Of a stretch of 64,000 bases of DNA, positions 36,918-47,082 are shown piece by piece. The first letter of the stretch is position 1. Each line of letters starts with the position of its first letter. Below the pieces are notes generated by a model. It ran no database searches. It was not told where the DNA came from and saw only the letters and a program-made list of their open reading frames with translations. The position numbers were made by a program, and so were the translations under genes. Origin of the DNA: Patiriisocius_A hiemis (lineage in GTDB: Bacteria > Bacteroidota > Bacteroidia > Flavobacteriales > Flavobacteriaceae); NCBI RefSeq assembly GCF_031846325.1, contig NZ_JAVRHZ010000001.1, forward strand, positions 558,001 through 622,000, given 5' to 3'.

Positions 36918-37226
36918 TTACTCGTTAACTTCTACTTCTATAGTTTGTGGTGTAGGATTTTTTTGAGTTGAAAATATAAATGTGTATAACCACATTAACG
37001 TAAAAGTTGGAATAAAGTCTGTAAACGGTAAGATTTCTTCAATAAAAACAATTACAGAAGCTATTTTACCATCTTGTCCTTTATACATTTCACTCATTTT
37101 TTTTGCTGCATATGGAGCCCAAAGTATATCTAAAAAAGGTCCAACTACTGGTATAAAAGTGGTTATCATACCCCCAGCATCCATTAATAACCCTTTTCTT
37201 AACAATTTATATTTATTTTCTTGCAT
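36918..37226 (-). CDS. Small conserved membrane protein
   Basis: The 102-residue protein contains hydrophobic segments near 18-36 (MITTFIPVVGPFLDILWAP) and 71-90 (PTFTLMWLYTFIFS). A central charged loop contains MSEMYKGQDGK. The pattern GGMITTFIPVVGPFLDILWAP loosely recalls small two-helix membrane families, but I cannot name one with confidence. It is followed downstream on the minus strand by the metalloprotease gene and preceded by folE 71 bases upstream. Confidence 0.75.
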   Translation of the reverse strand: MQENKYKLLRKGLLMDAGGMITTFIPVVGPFLDILWAPYAAKKMSEMYKGQDGKIASVIVFIEEILPFTDFIPTFTLMWLYTFIFSTQKNPTPQTIEVEVNE

Positions 37227-37297
37227 AGTGTTGTGTTTAAGTATTACTGTAATAACAAACGCAATAAACTTGCCAAAAATTGCTAGTATATAAATAC

Positions 37298-37897
37298 TTA
37301 CGATAAATCGTTACTTATTAATTTTAAGAATTCGTTTCGGGTTTCAATTTTTTCAAATTGTCCCCTAAATCCTGAAGTAGTTGTTACACTATTTTGTTTT
37401 TGCACACCACGCATCATCATACACATATGAGAGGCTTCTATAACAACTGCAACACCTTTAGGTTTTAAAGTATCATTAATACACTCTAAAATGTCATGAG
37501 TTAAACGTTCTTGCACCTGAAGTCTTCTTGCATAAACATCTACCACTCTAGGTATTTTACTAAGTCCAACAATATATCCATTTGGGATATACGCAATATG
37601 CGCCTTACCAAAAAAAGGAAGGATATGGTGTTCACATAAAGAATACAACTCTATATCCTTTATAATAACCATATCGTTATAATCTTCAGCAAACATAGCG
37701 CCTTTTAAAATCTCTGCTGGATCTTGACAATGACCTGAAGTTAAAAACTGCATTGCTTTTGCAGCTCGTTCTGGGGTCTTTATAATTCCTTCTCTATTTA
37801 TGTCCTCCCCTATTCCTTTAAGGATTTCGGTATAATTACCTTTTAGTTCTGAAGTTGTTTTCTCTTCGTATTCTTCAAATGATTTGTAAGATCCCAT
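37298..37897 (-). CDS. folE: GTP cyclohydrolase I
   Basis: FolE converts GTP to dihydroneopterin triphosphate, opening folate and pterin synthesis. The 199-residue protein has the zinc-binding and catalytic sequence YSLCEHHILPFFGKAHIAYIP, the GLSKIPRVVDVYARRLQVQE block and the ASHMCMMMRGVQKQNSVTTT region with the second cysteine ligand. Length and motifs are canonical. Its start overlaps the msrA stop by one base, so it is the second gene of an msrA-folE operon. Confidence 0.96.
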   Translation of the reverse strand: MGSYKSFEEYEEKTTSELKGNYTEILKGIGEDINREGIIKTPERAAKAMQFLTSGHCQDPAEILKGAMFAEDYNDMVIIKDIELYSLCEHHILPFFGKAHIAYIPNGYIVGLSKIPRVVDVYARRLQVQERLTHDILECINDTLKPKGVAVVIEASHMCMMMRGVQKQNSVTTTSGFRGQFEKIETRNEFLKLISNDLS

Positions 37898-38442
37898 TAT
37901 GCTTTTTTGAGTTTATCTGAATAATATTTTTTAATTTTTTCGACTTTTGGAGCTATAATAAACTGACAATAAGGTTGTTGTATGTTTTCATTATAATAAT
38001 TTTGATGATCCTCGGTAGCTTCATAAAAAACATCTAGTGGAGTTACTTCTGTTACTATAGCAGCATCAAAAACTGCATTTTTTTCTAAGAGTGAAATAAA
38101 ATTTTCTGAAGCCTCTTTTTGTTCTACTGTGCTGTAAAAGATAGCGCTTCTATACTGTGTACCTTTATCATTACCTTGTTGGTTTAAGGTAGTTGGATTG
38201 TGTGTTGCAAAAAAGACTTCTAACAATGTTTCAAATGAAACAACATAAGCGTTGTATTCAATTTTAATTCCTTCAGCATGTCCGGTTATACCCATACATA
38301 CTTCACGATAAGCAGGGTTTTTAATATGTCCGCCAGTATATCCAGAGGTTACGGTTAGCACTCCATCAATTCGTTGGAAGACTGCTTCAGTACACCAAAA
38401 ACAACCTCCAGCAAAAACAACTTGTTCTATTTTTTTATTCAT
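37897..38442 (-). CDS. msrA: Peptide methionine sulfoxide reductase A
   Basis: MsrA reduces the S-epimer of methionine sulfoxide in damaged proteins. The 181-residue protein has the active-site motif FAGGCFWCTEAVFQ (nucleophile cysteine in GCFW), then SGYTGGHIKNPAYREV, and the QYRSAIFY and HQNYYNENIQQPYCQ segments. It has no signal sequence and no fused MsrB domain. It is transcribed ahead of folE with a one-base overlap, and is divergent from the DUF5916 gene 149 bases away. Confidence 0.95.
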   Translation of the reverse strand: MNKKIEQVVFAGGCFWCTEAVFQRIDGVLTVTSGYTGGHIKNPAYREVCMGITGHAEGIKIEYNAYVVSFETLLEVFFATHNPTTLNQQGNDKGTQYRSAIFYSTVEQKEASENFISLLEKNAVFDAAIVTEVTPLDVFYEATEDHQNYYNENIQQPYCQFIIAPKVEKIKKYYSDKLKKA

Positions 38443-38591
38443 TATTTAAACAAAATTACTATTAATTAACAGGTCAATACTTTTATATTCCTCTTTTTAA
38501 CTTTTCATTAATAAAGCCAACTAGACAATAAAGGTAGCTTTGCCGCAATCAAATTTCAACGTTTTAATACTACTTATCAAATATATTCCTA

Positions 38592-41030
38592 TTGAAAAAA
38601 ATTACCTCTTTCCATTATGTAAGTAATTTTCTAGTGTTGTTTTTTTCTGTTTTTATACTAACTGCGCAAGAAAAAAAAACATTAGAAGCAACAAGAATTA
38701 ATACATCAATTAAAATTGATGGTCTATTAGACGATGCAATATGGCATGAATTACCAACGTATGGTAATTTTAATATGTATCAACCGGGTAATGAAGGTAC
38801 AATAACAGAAGAATATAGAACTGAAGTAAAGATGGCGTATGATGATAAAGCTATATATGTCGCTGCATATATGTTTCATCCTAACCCTGAAGAAATCTTG
38901 AGTCAGTTTTCGCAACGAGATGAAGTTTTTGTCCAGGCAGACAATTTTACATTTGCTATTAATACTCTAAATGACGGTATAAACGAAACACGATTTTTTG
39001 TAACAAGTGCTGGGACTATTGGAGACTCTAGTGTCACCTTAAACAATCAAGATTTTGGTTATAATGTAGTTTTTGAATGTAGAGTAAGTAAAGATAATAA
39101 AGGTTGGTATGCAGAATATAGAATACCATATAACGCTTTAAGATTTCCAGAAGTAGATGTGCAGAATTGGAGTGTAAACTTTTATAGAAGATTAGTAAAA
39201 GAGAATGAAACACATACTTGGAATTTTATTGAAAATGGTGTAGGAAGAGAAACTCAATACAATGGAAATATAACAGGAGTAAGCAACATTGATCCTCCTG
39301 TAAGACTTACTCTATTCCCATTTGCACAAGGTTTAGTAACCAATTTTGATGGAGAAACTGAATCTGATTTTAGTGCTGGAATGGATGTGAAATATGGTTT
39401 GAGTGATAACTTCACCCTAGATGCTACACTTATTCCTGATTTTGGGCAAGCTTCGTTTGATAATGTTAGGCTTAACCTTGGGCCTTTTGAGCAGACTTTT
39501 AATGAAAATAGACAGTTTTTTACTGAAGGTATTGATCTGTTTCAAAAAGGAGGTATTTTCTTTTCAAGAAGAGTTGGAAACGGTCCATCGGGTTCGGTTG
39601 GTGAGTTAGCAGAAAATGAAGAGGTTATCGAGTTTCCAAGAAGAGTAAAATTATTAAACGCCTTAAAAATATCTGGTCGAACAAAACAAGGACTTGGAGT
39701 TGGTTTTTTTAACTCTATAACCGAAAGAACCTTTGCTAAAATTAATGATACAGTATCGGGAGAAACTAGAGAAGTACTTGTAGAACCTTTATCTAATTAT
39801 AATATAGTAGTACTAGACCAGCAGTTTAATGAAAACTCTTCTATTTCTATTATAAATACTAATGTAACTAGGGATGGAAGTTTTAGAGATGCTAACACCT
39901 CTGCATTTGTGTTTAATGTAGCTGATAAAAAAAATCATTACGGAGCATCTGGAAGAGCAATTGCTAGTAATGTCTATGAAAATGGAGGGGTTACAAGTGG
40001 GTTTTTGTCTGAATTGGATATTGCAAAAATTTATGGAAACTTTAGATATAGAGTTGGACATGATTTTTCAAACACTACCTACGACATTAACGACCTAGGG
40101 TTAAACTTTAGAAACAACTTTAATAATTTTGTTGCAGGTGTTTCTTATGAAATTTTTGAACCTACAAATACTTTTAATAGATACAGAATAGGCTTCACAG
40201 GAAGACATAATAGATTGTACAAACCAAATGTACAGACAAGTAACACGTATAATTTAGATGTCTTTTTCTCTACAGTTAAAAGACTAAGTTTTGGTGGAAA
40301 CCTTGGTTATAATTCAGATACAGATGATTACTTTGAACCTAGGGTTCAAGGAAGGTTTGTTACCTTTAATGAAAATCTTGGAGGGCGAATATGGGTATCT
40401 ACAGATTACAGAAAGAAATTTGCTTTAGACGCAGGTGTGGGATATCGAAACTATTTTAATGACCCACAAAAAAATTATTTCTTTGACTTTTCTCCAAGGT
40501 ATAGATTTTCAGATAAATTGTTAGTTGTTTATAGATTAGACTATTCTAATATAAATAATGGTTTTGGGTACATTGATAACAATGATTTTAATGTGTTTTT
40601 GGGACAACGAATTGTTACAAATATTGAGAACCAAATTACTGCAAATTATAACTTTGACCCATATAAGGCAATAGACTTGCGCTTCAGAAATTTCTGGAGT
40701 ACAGCAGATTATAGTGATGAAATCTTTTTTAAACTAAATGATGATGGTACAAGAACACGATTTGATTATGACACGTCTGAGAATAACCCAAACAGGAATT
40801 TTAATATTTGGAATCTAGATCTTAGCTTTAGGTGGCGTTTTGCTCCGGGTAGTGAAGCTACTCTACTCTACAGAAATCAAATTTTTAATTTGGATGAGCA
40901 ATCTACTATTGGTTATGGTGAGAGCTTGAATAGATTATTTAACCAGCCACAACAAAATACAGTATCACTAAGGATAACCTATTTTATAGACTACAATAAC
41001 ATAAAGTATTGGTTCGATAAAAATAGTTAA
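38592..41030 (+). CDS. DUF5916 outer-membrane protein with carbohydrate-binding-like N-domain
   Basis: The 812-residue protein appears to start at a TTG codon, since no in-frame ATG precedes the signal peptide (MKKITSFHYV to ILTAQE). Residues about 35-225 resemble the CBM9-like domain (INTSIKIDGLLDDAIWHELP) found in this family. The rest matches the DUF5916 beta-barrel-like domain, with alternating aromatic strands and the ending TYFIDYNNIKYWF. Such proteins are common in Bacteroidota and have no settled function. It is a monocistronic gene followed by the LolD-like ATPase after 58 bases. Confidence 0.87.
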   Translation: MKKITSFHYVSNFLVLFFSVFILTAQEKKTLEATRINTSIKIDGLLDDAIWHELPTYGNFNMYQPGNEGTITEEYRTEVKMAYDDKAIYVAAYMFHPNPEEILSQFSQRDEVFVQADNFTFAINTLNDGINETRFFVTSAGTIGDSSVTLNNQDFGYNVVFECRVSKDNKGWYAEYRIPYNALRFPEVDVQNWSVNFYRRLVKENETHTWNFIENGVGRETQYNGNITGVSNIDPPVRLTLFPFAQGLVTNFDGETESDFSAGMDVKYGLSDNFTLDATLIPDFGQASFDNVRLNLGPFEQTFNENRQFFTEGIDLFQKGGIFFSRRVGNGPSGSVGELAENEEVIEFPRRVKLLNALKISGRTKQGLGVGFFNSITERTFAKINDTVSGETREVLVEPLSNYNIVVLDQQFNENSSISIINTNVTRDGSFRDANTSAFVFNVADKKNHYGASGRAIASNVYENGGVTSGFLSELDIAKIYGNFRYRVGHDFSNTTYDINDLGLNFRNNFNNFVAGVSYEIFEPTNTFNRYRIGFTGRHNRLYKPNVQTSNTYNLDVFFSTVKRLSFGGNLGYNSDTDDYFEPRVQGRFVTFNENLGGRIWVSTDYRKKFALDAGVGYRNYFNDPQKNYFFDFSPRYRFSDKLLVVYRLDYSNINNGFGYIDNNDFNVFLGQRIVTNIENQITANYNFDPYKAIDLRFRNFWSTADYSDEIFFKLNDDGTRTRFDYDTSENNPNRNFNIWNLDLSFRWRFAPGSEATLLYRNQIFNLDEQSTIGYGESLNRLFNQPQQNTVSLRITYFIDYNNIKYWFDKNS

Positions 41031-41088
41031 ACACTATTCGTTGTAGAAATTACAGTAATTACCTATTTTCACATTTCTAAATTTAAGC

Positions 41089-41742
41089 ATGATAACTGCA
41101 AAAAACATTCATAAATATTACGGGGATTTACATGTACTTAAAGGAGTTAATTTAAGGATAAATAAAGGTGAGGTTGTATCTATTGTTGGTGCATCTGGAG
41201 CTGGAAAAACAACACTTTTACAAATTCTAGGTACTTTAGATTCTTATTCTGAAGGTGCTTTAACAGTAAATAATACCGAAATATCTAGTCTAAATAGAAA
41301 ACAATTAGCAAGATTTAGAAATGACAGTTTAGGGTTCATATTCCAATTTCATCAATTATTACCAGAATTTACAGCTTTAGAAAATGTTTGTATCCCAGCT
41401 TTTATTAAAAAAACTGAAAAACCAGTAGCAGAAAAAAGAGCCAAGGAACTTCTAGCTTTTTTAGGGCTATCACATCGTGAAAATCATAAACCAAATGAGC
41501 TCTCTGGCGGAGAACAACAACGTGTAGCTGTTGCTAGATCATTAATTAATAACCCATCTATTATTCTTGCAGATGAACCTAGTGGTAACCTAGATACCGA
41601 AAGTGCCGAGAACTTACATAACCTATTTTTTAAACTTAGAGATGAGTTTGGACAAACTTTTATTATTGTTACCCACAACGAGGAACTAGCAGATATGGCA
41701 GACAGAAAGCTAGTAATGCAAGATGGAGTTATTGTAAAATAA
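41089..41742 (+). CDS. lolD: ABC transporter ATP-binding protein, LolD-like
   Basis: The 217-residue ATPase has Walker A GASGAGKTT (34-42), a Q-loop in FIFQFHQLLPEFTALEN, the signature LSGGEQQRVAVARS, Walker B IILADEPSGNLD and the switch histidine in IIVTHNEE. The LLPEFTALENV region is typical of the LolD/MacB group, which drives lipoprotein release or efflux together with FtsX-like permeases. No permease is adjacent. Its stop codon is followed in the same frame, without an ATG, by the TIGR02757 gene (see that entry). Confidence 0.88.
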   Translation: MITAKNIHKYYGDLHVLKGVNLRINKGEVVSIVGASGAGKTTLLQILGTLDSYSEGALTVNNTEISSLNRKQLARFRNDSLGFIFQFHQLLPEFTALENVCIPAFIKKTEKPVAEKRAKELLAFLGLSHRENHKPNELSGGEQQRVAVARSLINNPSIILADEPSGNLDTESAENLHNLFFKLRDEFGQTFIIVTHNEELADMADRKLVMQDGVIVK

Positions 41743-41748
41743 TCATAT

Positions 41749-42534
41749 ATCGCTAACAAATTAAAAATAGAACACCTCAAAGACTTTCTTGATGAGAAAG
41801 CTGAACTTTACGATAACCCAAGATTTATTGAAAGTGACCCTATCCAGATTCCACATCAATTTACAAGGAAAGAAGATATTGAAATTATAGCTTTTTTAGT
41901 TGCCACTATTGCATGGGGTAATAGAAAAGGTATTATTAATAACGGTAACAAATTGGTTACCATTATGGGTAACTCTCCTTATGATTTTATTCTAAATTAC
42001 TCTTCAGTAAAATCAAAAAAAGGAATACTACAAAACTTCGTTCATCGAACTTTTAATGCTGTCGACCTAGATTATTTTATTCTATCACTTCAAAATATCT
42101 ACTTAAATCATGATGGTCTTGAATCAATATTTTCAAACCATCAAACTAAAGATTCACTACAACCAGCTATACATCAATTTAAAAAAGTCTTTTTTGAATT
42201 AAATCATGAAAAAAGGACCGAAAAGCACGTTAGTGACCCGTTAAAAAATTCAGCTGCAAAAAGAATCAATATGTTTCTACGATGGATGGTACGTCCTAAT
42301 AATACTGGTGTTGACTTTGGTTTATGGAAATCTATATCTACTTCAAAATTATCTTGCCCTCTTGATGTTCATACAGGAAATATTGGAAGAAGACTAGGTT
42401 TATTACACCGAAAAACTAATGATGCAAAAGCGTTAATAGAATTAGACAGTTCATTACGAATGTTTGATAAATATGACCCTGTTAAGTATGACTTTGCTTT
42501 ATTTGGATTAGGCGTTTTTGAAAATTTTCGTTAA
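41749..42534 (+). CDS. TIGR02757 family protein, apparently without a standard start codon
   Basis: Codons from 41743 onward are open and in the same frame as the upstream ATPase gene, separated from it only by that gene's TAA. The product contains LKDFLDEKAELYDNPRFIES, HQFTRKEDIEIIAFLVATIA and WGNRKGIINNG, which I recognise as the N-terminus of the TIGR02757 family (function unknown), and ends LFGLGVFENFR. The first ATG (41953) would remove about 65 of these conserved residues. No ATG, GTG or TTG lies before them; candidates are ATC at 41749 or ATA at 41767. I mark 41749, but the true start is unknown; a lost start codon or coupled re-initiation are both possible. Confidence 0.7.
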   Translation: MANKLKIEHLKDFLDEKAELYDNPRFIESDPIQIPHQFTRKEDIEIIAFLVATIAWGNRKGIINNGNKLVTIMGNSPYDFILNYSSVKSKKGILQNFVHRTFNAVDLDYFILSLQNIYLNHDGLESIFSNHQTKDSLQPAIHQFKKVFFELNHEKRTEKHVSDPLKNSAAKRINMFLRWMVRPNNTGVDFGLWKSISTSKLSCPLDVHTGNIGRRLGLLHRKTNDAKALIELDSSLRMFDKYDPVKYDFALFGLGVFENFR

Positions 42535-42655
42535 CAAATATTTAACTTTTTTCTTTTTTGCCTATATTTGTGGCTTGGCTCTAGATAGTCACGTGACATT
42601 TTACCCACTTAATTAGATCTACTTAAGCACAGGTAGTAATTATATAAAAGCAAAA

Positions 42656-43870
42656 ATGATAGCCCCAAAAAATCACCCGCATGAAGACCAACGTCTAGAT
42701 GCCGTAAAGGATACTGGGCTTTTAGATACTATTGAAGAAAAAGAGTTTGACTCAATTACCGCTTTAGTAGCTAATATTTGTGATGTACCAATTTCATTAG
42801 TTACACTTCTGGATAGTAAAAGAAATTTTTTAAAATCACATCATGGTGTTCCTTTTAACGAGTCACCTAGAGATATTTCTTTTTGTGGTCATGCAATTTT
42901 AGAGCAAAAACAGATATTTATAGTTCCAGATGCTCGAGAAGATATTAGATTTGTTAATAATCCGCTTGTAAAGGAGCATAATGCTATATTTTATGCTGGC
43001 GTTCCATTATTAAACCAGAAACAACTTCCTATTGGAACTTTATGTGTTTTTGATACAAAACCTAGAAAACTTACTGAAAAACAAAAACATACATTAATTG
43101 CCTTGGCTTTTCAGGTAGAAAACCTTTTTGAGACTAAAAGAAAAAATAAGGAATTAGCACTTCTTCAAAATGAACTTGAATTAAAAAATAATGATCTTAA
43201 AAACTTTGCTGGTAACATTTCTCATGATTTAAAAATGCCATTGGCAAGAATGATTGTTACTGCAGATATGCTTAAAAGTAAATATGATGATGTTTTAGAT
43301 TCTAAAGGTGTAGAATACTTAAATTATTTAAAACAATCTGCACTTACTCTTGGAGAATATATAACAAGCACACTTGAGTATTATAAAGAAGATGTTAATC
43401 AAGGTAAGACATCCATAAAAGCATTCTATTTTAATGATTTGATAGAAGAAATTTTAGATTTATTAAATATTGGGGATGATTGCGAAGTAAATTTTCCAGA
43501 AGATAATTTGATGATTGAAAGTCATCGCTCTGTCTTAAAACAAATATTCTTAAACCTTATTGGAAACAGTCTTAAATACAACGATAAAGAGAAAATCATT
43601 ATAACATTAGACAATAAAGAGACAGAGGATTACTATTATTTTAAAGTTAAAGATAATGGTAGAGGCATTTCTAAGAAAAACCAAAAAGAAATATTTACAT
43701 TATTTAATGCTTCTTCCGAACCTGACAGAAATGGAAATAAAGGGCACGGTATAGGCTTGGCTACTGTTAAAAAACTAGTTACATATCTAAATGGAGAAAT
43801 TTCAGTTAAATCTGATGAAGGTGTAAATACCTCATTCCAGTTTTCAGTTAAGAAAATTATGTTAAAGTAA
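42656..43870 (+). CDS. GAF-domain sensor histidine kinase (copy 1)
   Basis: The 404-residue cytosolic kinase has an N-terminal GAF domain (about 25-160; ICDVPISLVTLLDSKRNFLK and SFCGHAILEQ with a conserved Cys/His pair), a short coiled coil (165-183) and a dimerisation domain with H190 in GNISHDLKMPLARM. The ATPase domain has the N-box IFLNLIGNSLKYND, KDNGRGIS and GHGIGLATVKKLV. No membrane segment is seen. It lies directly upstream of a close paralogue. No response regulator is near. Confidence 0.92.
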   Translation: MIAPKNHPHEDQRLDAVKDTGLLDTIEEKEFDSITALVANICDVPISLVTLLDSKRNFLKSHHGVPFNESPRDISFCGHAILEQKQIFIVPDAREDIRFVNNPLVKEHNAIFYAGVPLLNQKQLPIGTLCVFDTKPRKLTEKQKHTLIALAFQVENLFETKRKNKELALLQNELELKNNDLKNFAGNISHDLKMPLARMIVTADMLKSKYDDVLDSKGVEYLNYLKQSALTLGEYITSTLEYYKEDVNQGKTSIKAFYFNDLIEEILDLLNIGDDCEVNFPEDNLMIESHRSVLKQIFLNLIGNSLKYNDKEKIIITLDNKETEDYYYFKVKDNGRGISKKNQKEIFTLFNASSEPDRNGNKGHGIGLATVKKLVTYLNGEISVKSDEGVNTSFQFSVKKIMLK

Positions 43871-43916
43871 AAAACGGAACTCCTTTTTTTACGTATATTT
43901 TTCCACAATTAAAAAA

Positions 43917-45120
43917 ATGATTGCCCCAAACTATCCCCATAATGAGTCTGAAAGGCTTGCTGCCGTACAGTCCTATAACTTGCTTGACACTTTAGAAGAA
44001 GAGGATTATGATTCTATAACAAAATTAATATCACAAATCTGTGATGTTCCCATTTCTCTAATAACTTTAATAGACACCCATCGTAATTTTTTAAAATCAC
44101 ATAGAGGAGTTGATATTAATGAATCACCACGAGATGTTTCATTTTGCAGTCATGCAATACTAGAACCAGATACTCTCTTCATAATTGAAGATTCTAGAAA
44201 AGACCCTAGGTTTAAAGAGAACCCAATAGTATCTAAAAGAAGTGCTATTTTTTATGCCGGAAAAGCATTGGTAAATAAAGATGGCTTCCCGTTAGGCACC
44301 TTATGCATTTTTGACACCAAACCAAGAAAGTTAACTTCGTTACAAAAAGAGGCCATTGTTAATCTTAGTAAGCAAGTTGTTCATTTATTTGAGTTAAGAA
44401 GAAAAAATATAGAATTAGAGAAAGTTCAAATTGAATTAGAAAACAAAAATAAAGACCTAAAAAATTATGCAGGTATTGTTTCTCATGATATTAAATCTCC
44501 ACTTGCAAATATTACAGCACTTGCCAGACTTATACTAGAAGAAAATAGAGAGAAATTTGATGATACAACACTCCAGTATTTTGATTTTATAGAAGAGTCT
44601 ACCGAAAACTTAAAGGAGTATGCTAATGGACTTTTACAGCAATATACATCCCAAGATCAATTTTTTGATGAGGCAGAAAATGTTCAAACAAAGGAGTTTT
44701 TTGAGACATTTAAGGATATCCATATGCTCAGTAAAGATGAGTTTAAATATCCAACAAAAGGTGTATTAAAAAAAAGTTAATAAATATGCCTTGTCACAAA
44801 TTTTTAATAATCTTATAGATAATTCTATAAAATACAACACTAGCGATAAAAAATCTGTGATTATTGAAATAGAAGAAGATAAAAATTATTACACTTTTAA
44901 AGTAAAAGATAATAGTCGAGGGATTGATGATGCTAAAAAACATGAAATTTTTGAACTTTTTAAAACAGCTGGAATAAAAGACAAGTTTGGGAAAGAAGGA
45001 ACAGGAATAGGTTTAGCAACAGTAAAAAACTTAGTAACAAAACTTGGTGGAAAAATTACACTTACCTCAAAACTGGGAGAAGGAAGTACTTTTACCTTTA
45101 CTGTAAAGAAATTGTTATAG
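43917..45120 (+). pseudogene. GAF-domain sensor histidine kinase (copy 2), frameshifted at an A8 tract
   Basis: This paralogue of the upstream kinase is split into two frames. The first (43917-44780) encodes the GAF domain (ICDVPISLITLIDTHRNFLK, SFCSHAILEP) and the H-box IVSHDIKSPLAN, then stops after GVLKK. The second frame resumes with VNKYALSQIFNNLIDNSIKY, the ATPase N-box, and continues to 45120 with DNSRGID and GTGIGLATVKNLV. Removing one A from the eight at 44768-44775 restores a single protein of about 400 residues, equal to copy 1. It may be a recent pseudogene, a phase-variable gene, a product rescued by slippage, or a sequencing error. All other domains are intact. Confidence 0.85.
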
Positions 45121-45143
45121 TAGCCGCACATTTTATATATTTG
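45112..45143 (+). promoter_or_regulatory. Promoter of the BatA-like gene
   Basis: TTG at 45112-45114 and TATATTTG at 45136-45143 are 21 bases apart, matching the Bacteroidota consensus. The -33 element lies inside the end of the frameshifted kinase gene, and the BatA-like start codon is 17 bases after the -7 box. Confidence 0.65.
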
Positions 45144-45159
45144 CCAAATTAATCTTGGA

Positions 45160-47082
45160 ATGCAGTTTAAACACCCAGAACTTCTTTACGCACTATTCTT
45201 ACTGCTCATTCCAATTATTATTCATTTATTCCAGCTTAGGCGCTTTCAAAAAGTAGATTTTACAAACGTTGCGTTTCTTAAAAAAGTAACCTTACAGACA
45301 AGAAAAAGTTCACAACTTAAAAAGTGGCTTACCCTCTTAACTAGGTTATTATTGCTTGCTTGTATAATAATCGCATTTGCACAGCCTTTTTCGGCATCCA
45401 AAACAGCACTAAATACAATTAAAGAAACAGTTATCTACATAGATAATTCACATAGTATGCAAGCCAAGGGAAATCGTGGCGAGCTCTTGCAAACTGCTAT
45501 TCAAGATGTTTATAAAAACCTTAGTGGGGATGCTAAAATTACCTGGTTCACAAATAATTTTGAACGTAAGGATGCCTCTGTACAAGAAGTTAAAAACGAG
45601 CTGCTTTCACTTACGTATTCCAATTCGCAGCGTACTATAGAGGATGTTTTACTTAAAGCCAACCAACTTTTTAGTGATAATGAAGCTTCGGATAAGCAAT
45701 TGTTAATTATATCAGATTTTCAAAATCAAACTAAATTTCCAGCCATTCCTGAAGGTGTAACTGTAAATACCATACAATTAAGTCCTGTAACAACTTCAAA
45801 CATTAATATTGATAGTGTTTATATAACAAACAAAACTATTACAAATACTTCTCTAGAAGTTCTTGTTACTACTCAGGATCAAACTGTTCAAACCATCCCT
45901 GTTTCATTGTACAATGGGAGAAATTTAATAGCAAAAACAGCGGCAGACTTTTCTAGAAACCTACAAGATAAAGTCCGCTTTGATGTTGAAAATACAGATA
46001 TTTTTGAAGGAATTATTAAAATTGAAGACCCTAAACTACTTTATGATAATAGTCTTTACTTTAGTATCAATACACCTACAAAAATTAAAGTTTTAAGTAT
46101 TAATCAAGCAAATGCAAACTTTTTACAAAGACTTTTTACTTCAGAAGAGTTTGACTATTCTCAACAACAGTACAACAGTCTAGATTATAGCACAATACCA
46201 AATCAAAACTTTATCATCTTAAATGAATTAGAACAAATTCCAGCTTCACTTACAAGTGCATTAACTGCTTTCAGTAAAAATGGCGGGAGTATTTTTGTGA
46301 TACCAAGTAATTCTTCAGAAATAAGTTCGTACAACAAATTACTTCAAAGTTTAGGAATAGGTAGTTTTTTCCAAAAAATAGAGCAAGAAAAAAAGATTAC
46401 GCAAATACAGTTTGGGCATCAGCTTTATAAAAACGTATTTGAAAAAGAAGTGGTTAACTTTCAGTATCCAAAAGTAAACAGCTTCTACCCTACTGCTAGC
46501 ACTAGTGCAAATGCGCTGCTATTTGAAGACAGCAAACCTTTTATTATAAATAACGCCAATACTTTTGTTAGTACTGCTCCTATTAATATTGACAATTCAA
46601 ACTTTCAAAGTTCACCATTAATTGTGCCTACTGTCTATAATATGGCTCAATTAAGTTTGCAATTACCTGAGCTTTACTATACTATTGGTAAGCAAAACAG
46701 TTATGCAGTACCTGTTCAATTACAGCAAGATGAAATTGTGACACTAAAGGACAGTATTACAAGTTTTATTCCTCTTCAAGAAACTAAAGAGTCTCAAGTA
46801 ATAATCACAACGACCAATGAGCCATCAAAAGCGGGAGGTTACAAAATTGAAAATAAAGGCACATACTTGAAAGATGTAAGCTATAATTATAACAGAGCAG
46901 AGAGTAACTTGCAGTATGGTAATCCTGACAATTGGGAAGGAGTCACAAATTACGCTTCAATTAACGAGGTTTTTCAATCTATTAGTGATGCAAACTCAAT
47001 TCAATCGTTTTGGAAATGGTTTGTTATTTTTGCTTTGTTATTTCTAGGTATCGAAATGTTAATTCTAAAATATTTTAAATGA
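45160..47082 (+). CDS. BatA-domain membrane protein with von Willebrand A-like region
   Basis: The 640-residue protein begins with the BatA N-terminal domain (MQFKHPELLYALFLLLIPII, HLFQLRRFQKVDFTNVAFL) containing two membrane helices (about 7-24 and 58-77). A VWA-like region with ETVIYIDNSHSMQAKG (a MIDAS-type DxSxS with N in place of one residue) follows. A long periplasmic part leads to a last membrane helix (about 615-636). BatA proteins belong to the aerotolerance cluster with MoxR ATPases, but those are absent here. It overlaps the next gene by 4 bases. Confidence 0.87.
   Translation: MQFKHPELLYALFLLLIPIIIHLFQLRRFQKVDFTNVAFLKKVTLQTRKSSQLKKWLTLLTRLLLLACIIIAFAQPFSASKTALNTIKETVIYIDNSHSMQAKGNRGELLQTAIQDVYKNLSGDAKITWFTNNFERKDASVQEVKNELLSLTYSNSQRTIEDVLLKANQLFSDNEASDKQLLIISDFQNQTKFPAIPEGVTVNTIQLSPVTTSNINIDSVYITNKTITNTSLEVLVTTQDQTVQTIPVSLYNGRNLIAKTAADFSRNLQDKVRFDVENTDIFEGIIKIEDPKLLYDNSLYFSINTPTKIKVLSINQANANFLQRLFTSEEFDYSQQQYNSLDYSTIPNQNFIILNELEQIPASLTSALTAFSKNGGSIFVIPSNSSEISSYNKLLQSLGIGSFFQKIEQEKKITQIQFGHQLYKNVFEKEVVNFQYPKVNSFYPTASTSANALLFEDSKPFIINNANTFVSTAPINIDNSNFQSSPLIVPTVYNMAQLSLQLPELYYTIGKQNSYAVPVQLQQDEIVTLKDSITSFIPLQETKESQVIITTTNEPSKAGGYKIENKGTYLKDVSYNYNRAESNLQYGNPDNWEGVTNYASINEVFQSISDANSIQSFWKWFVIFALLFLGIEMLILKYFK

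Noticed and set aside
41953..42534. TIGR02757 gene starting at the first ATG
   Set aside because: This would discard about 65 residues that clearly belong to the family.
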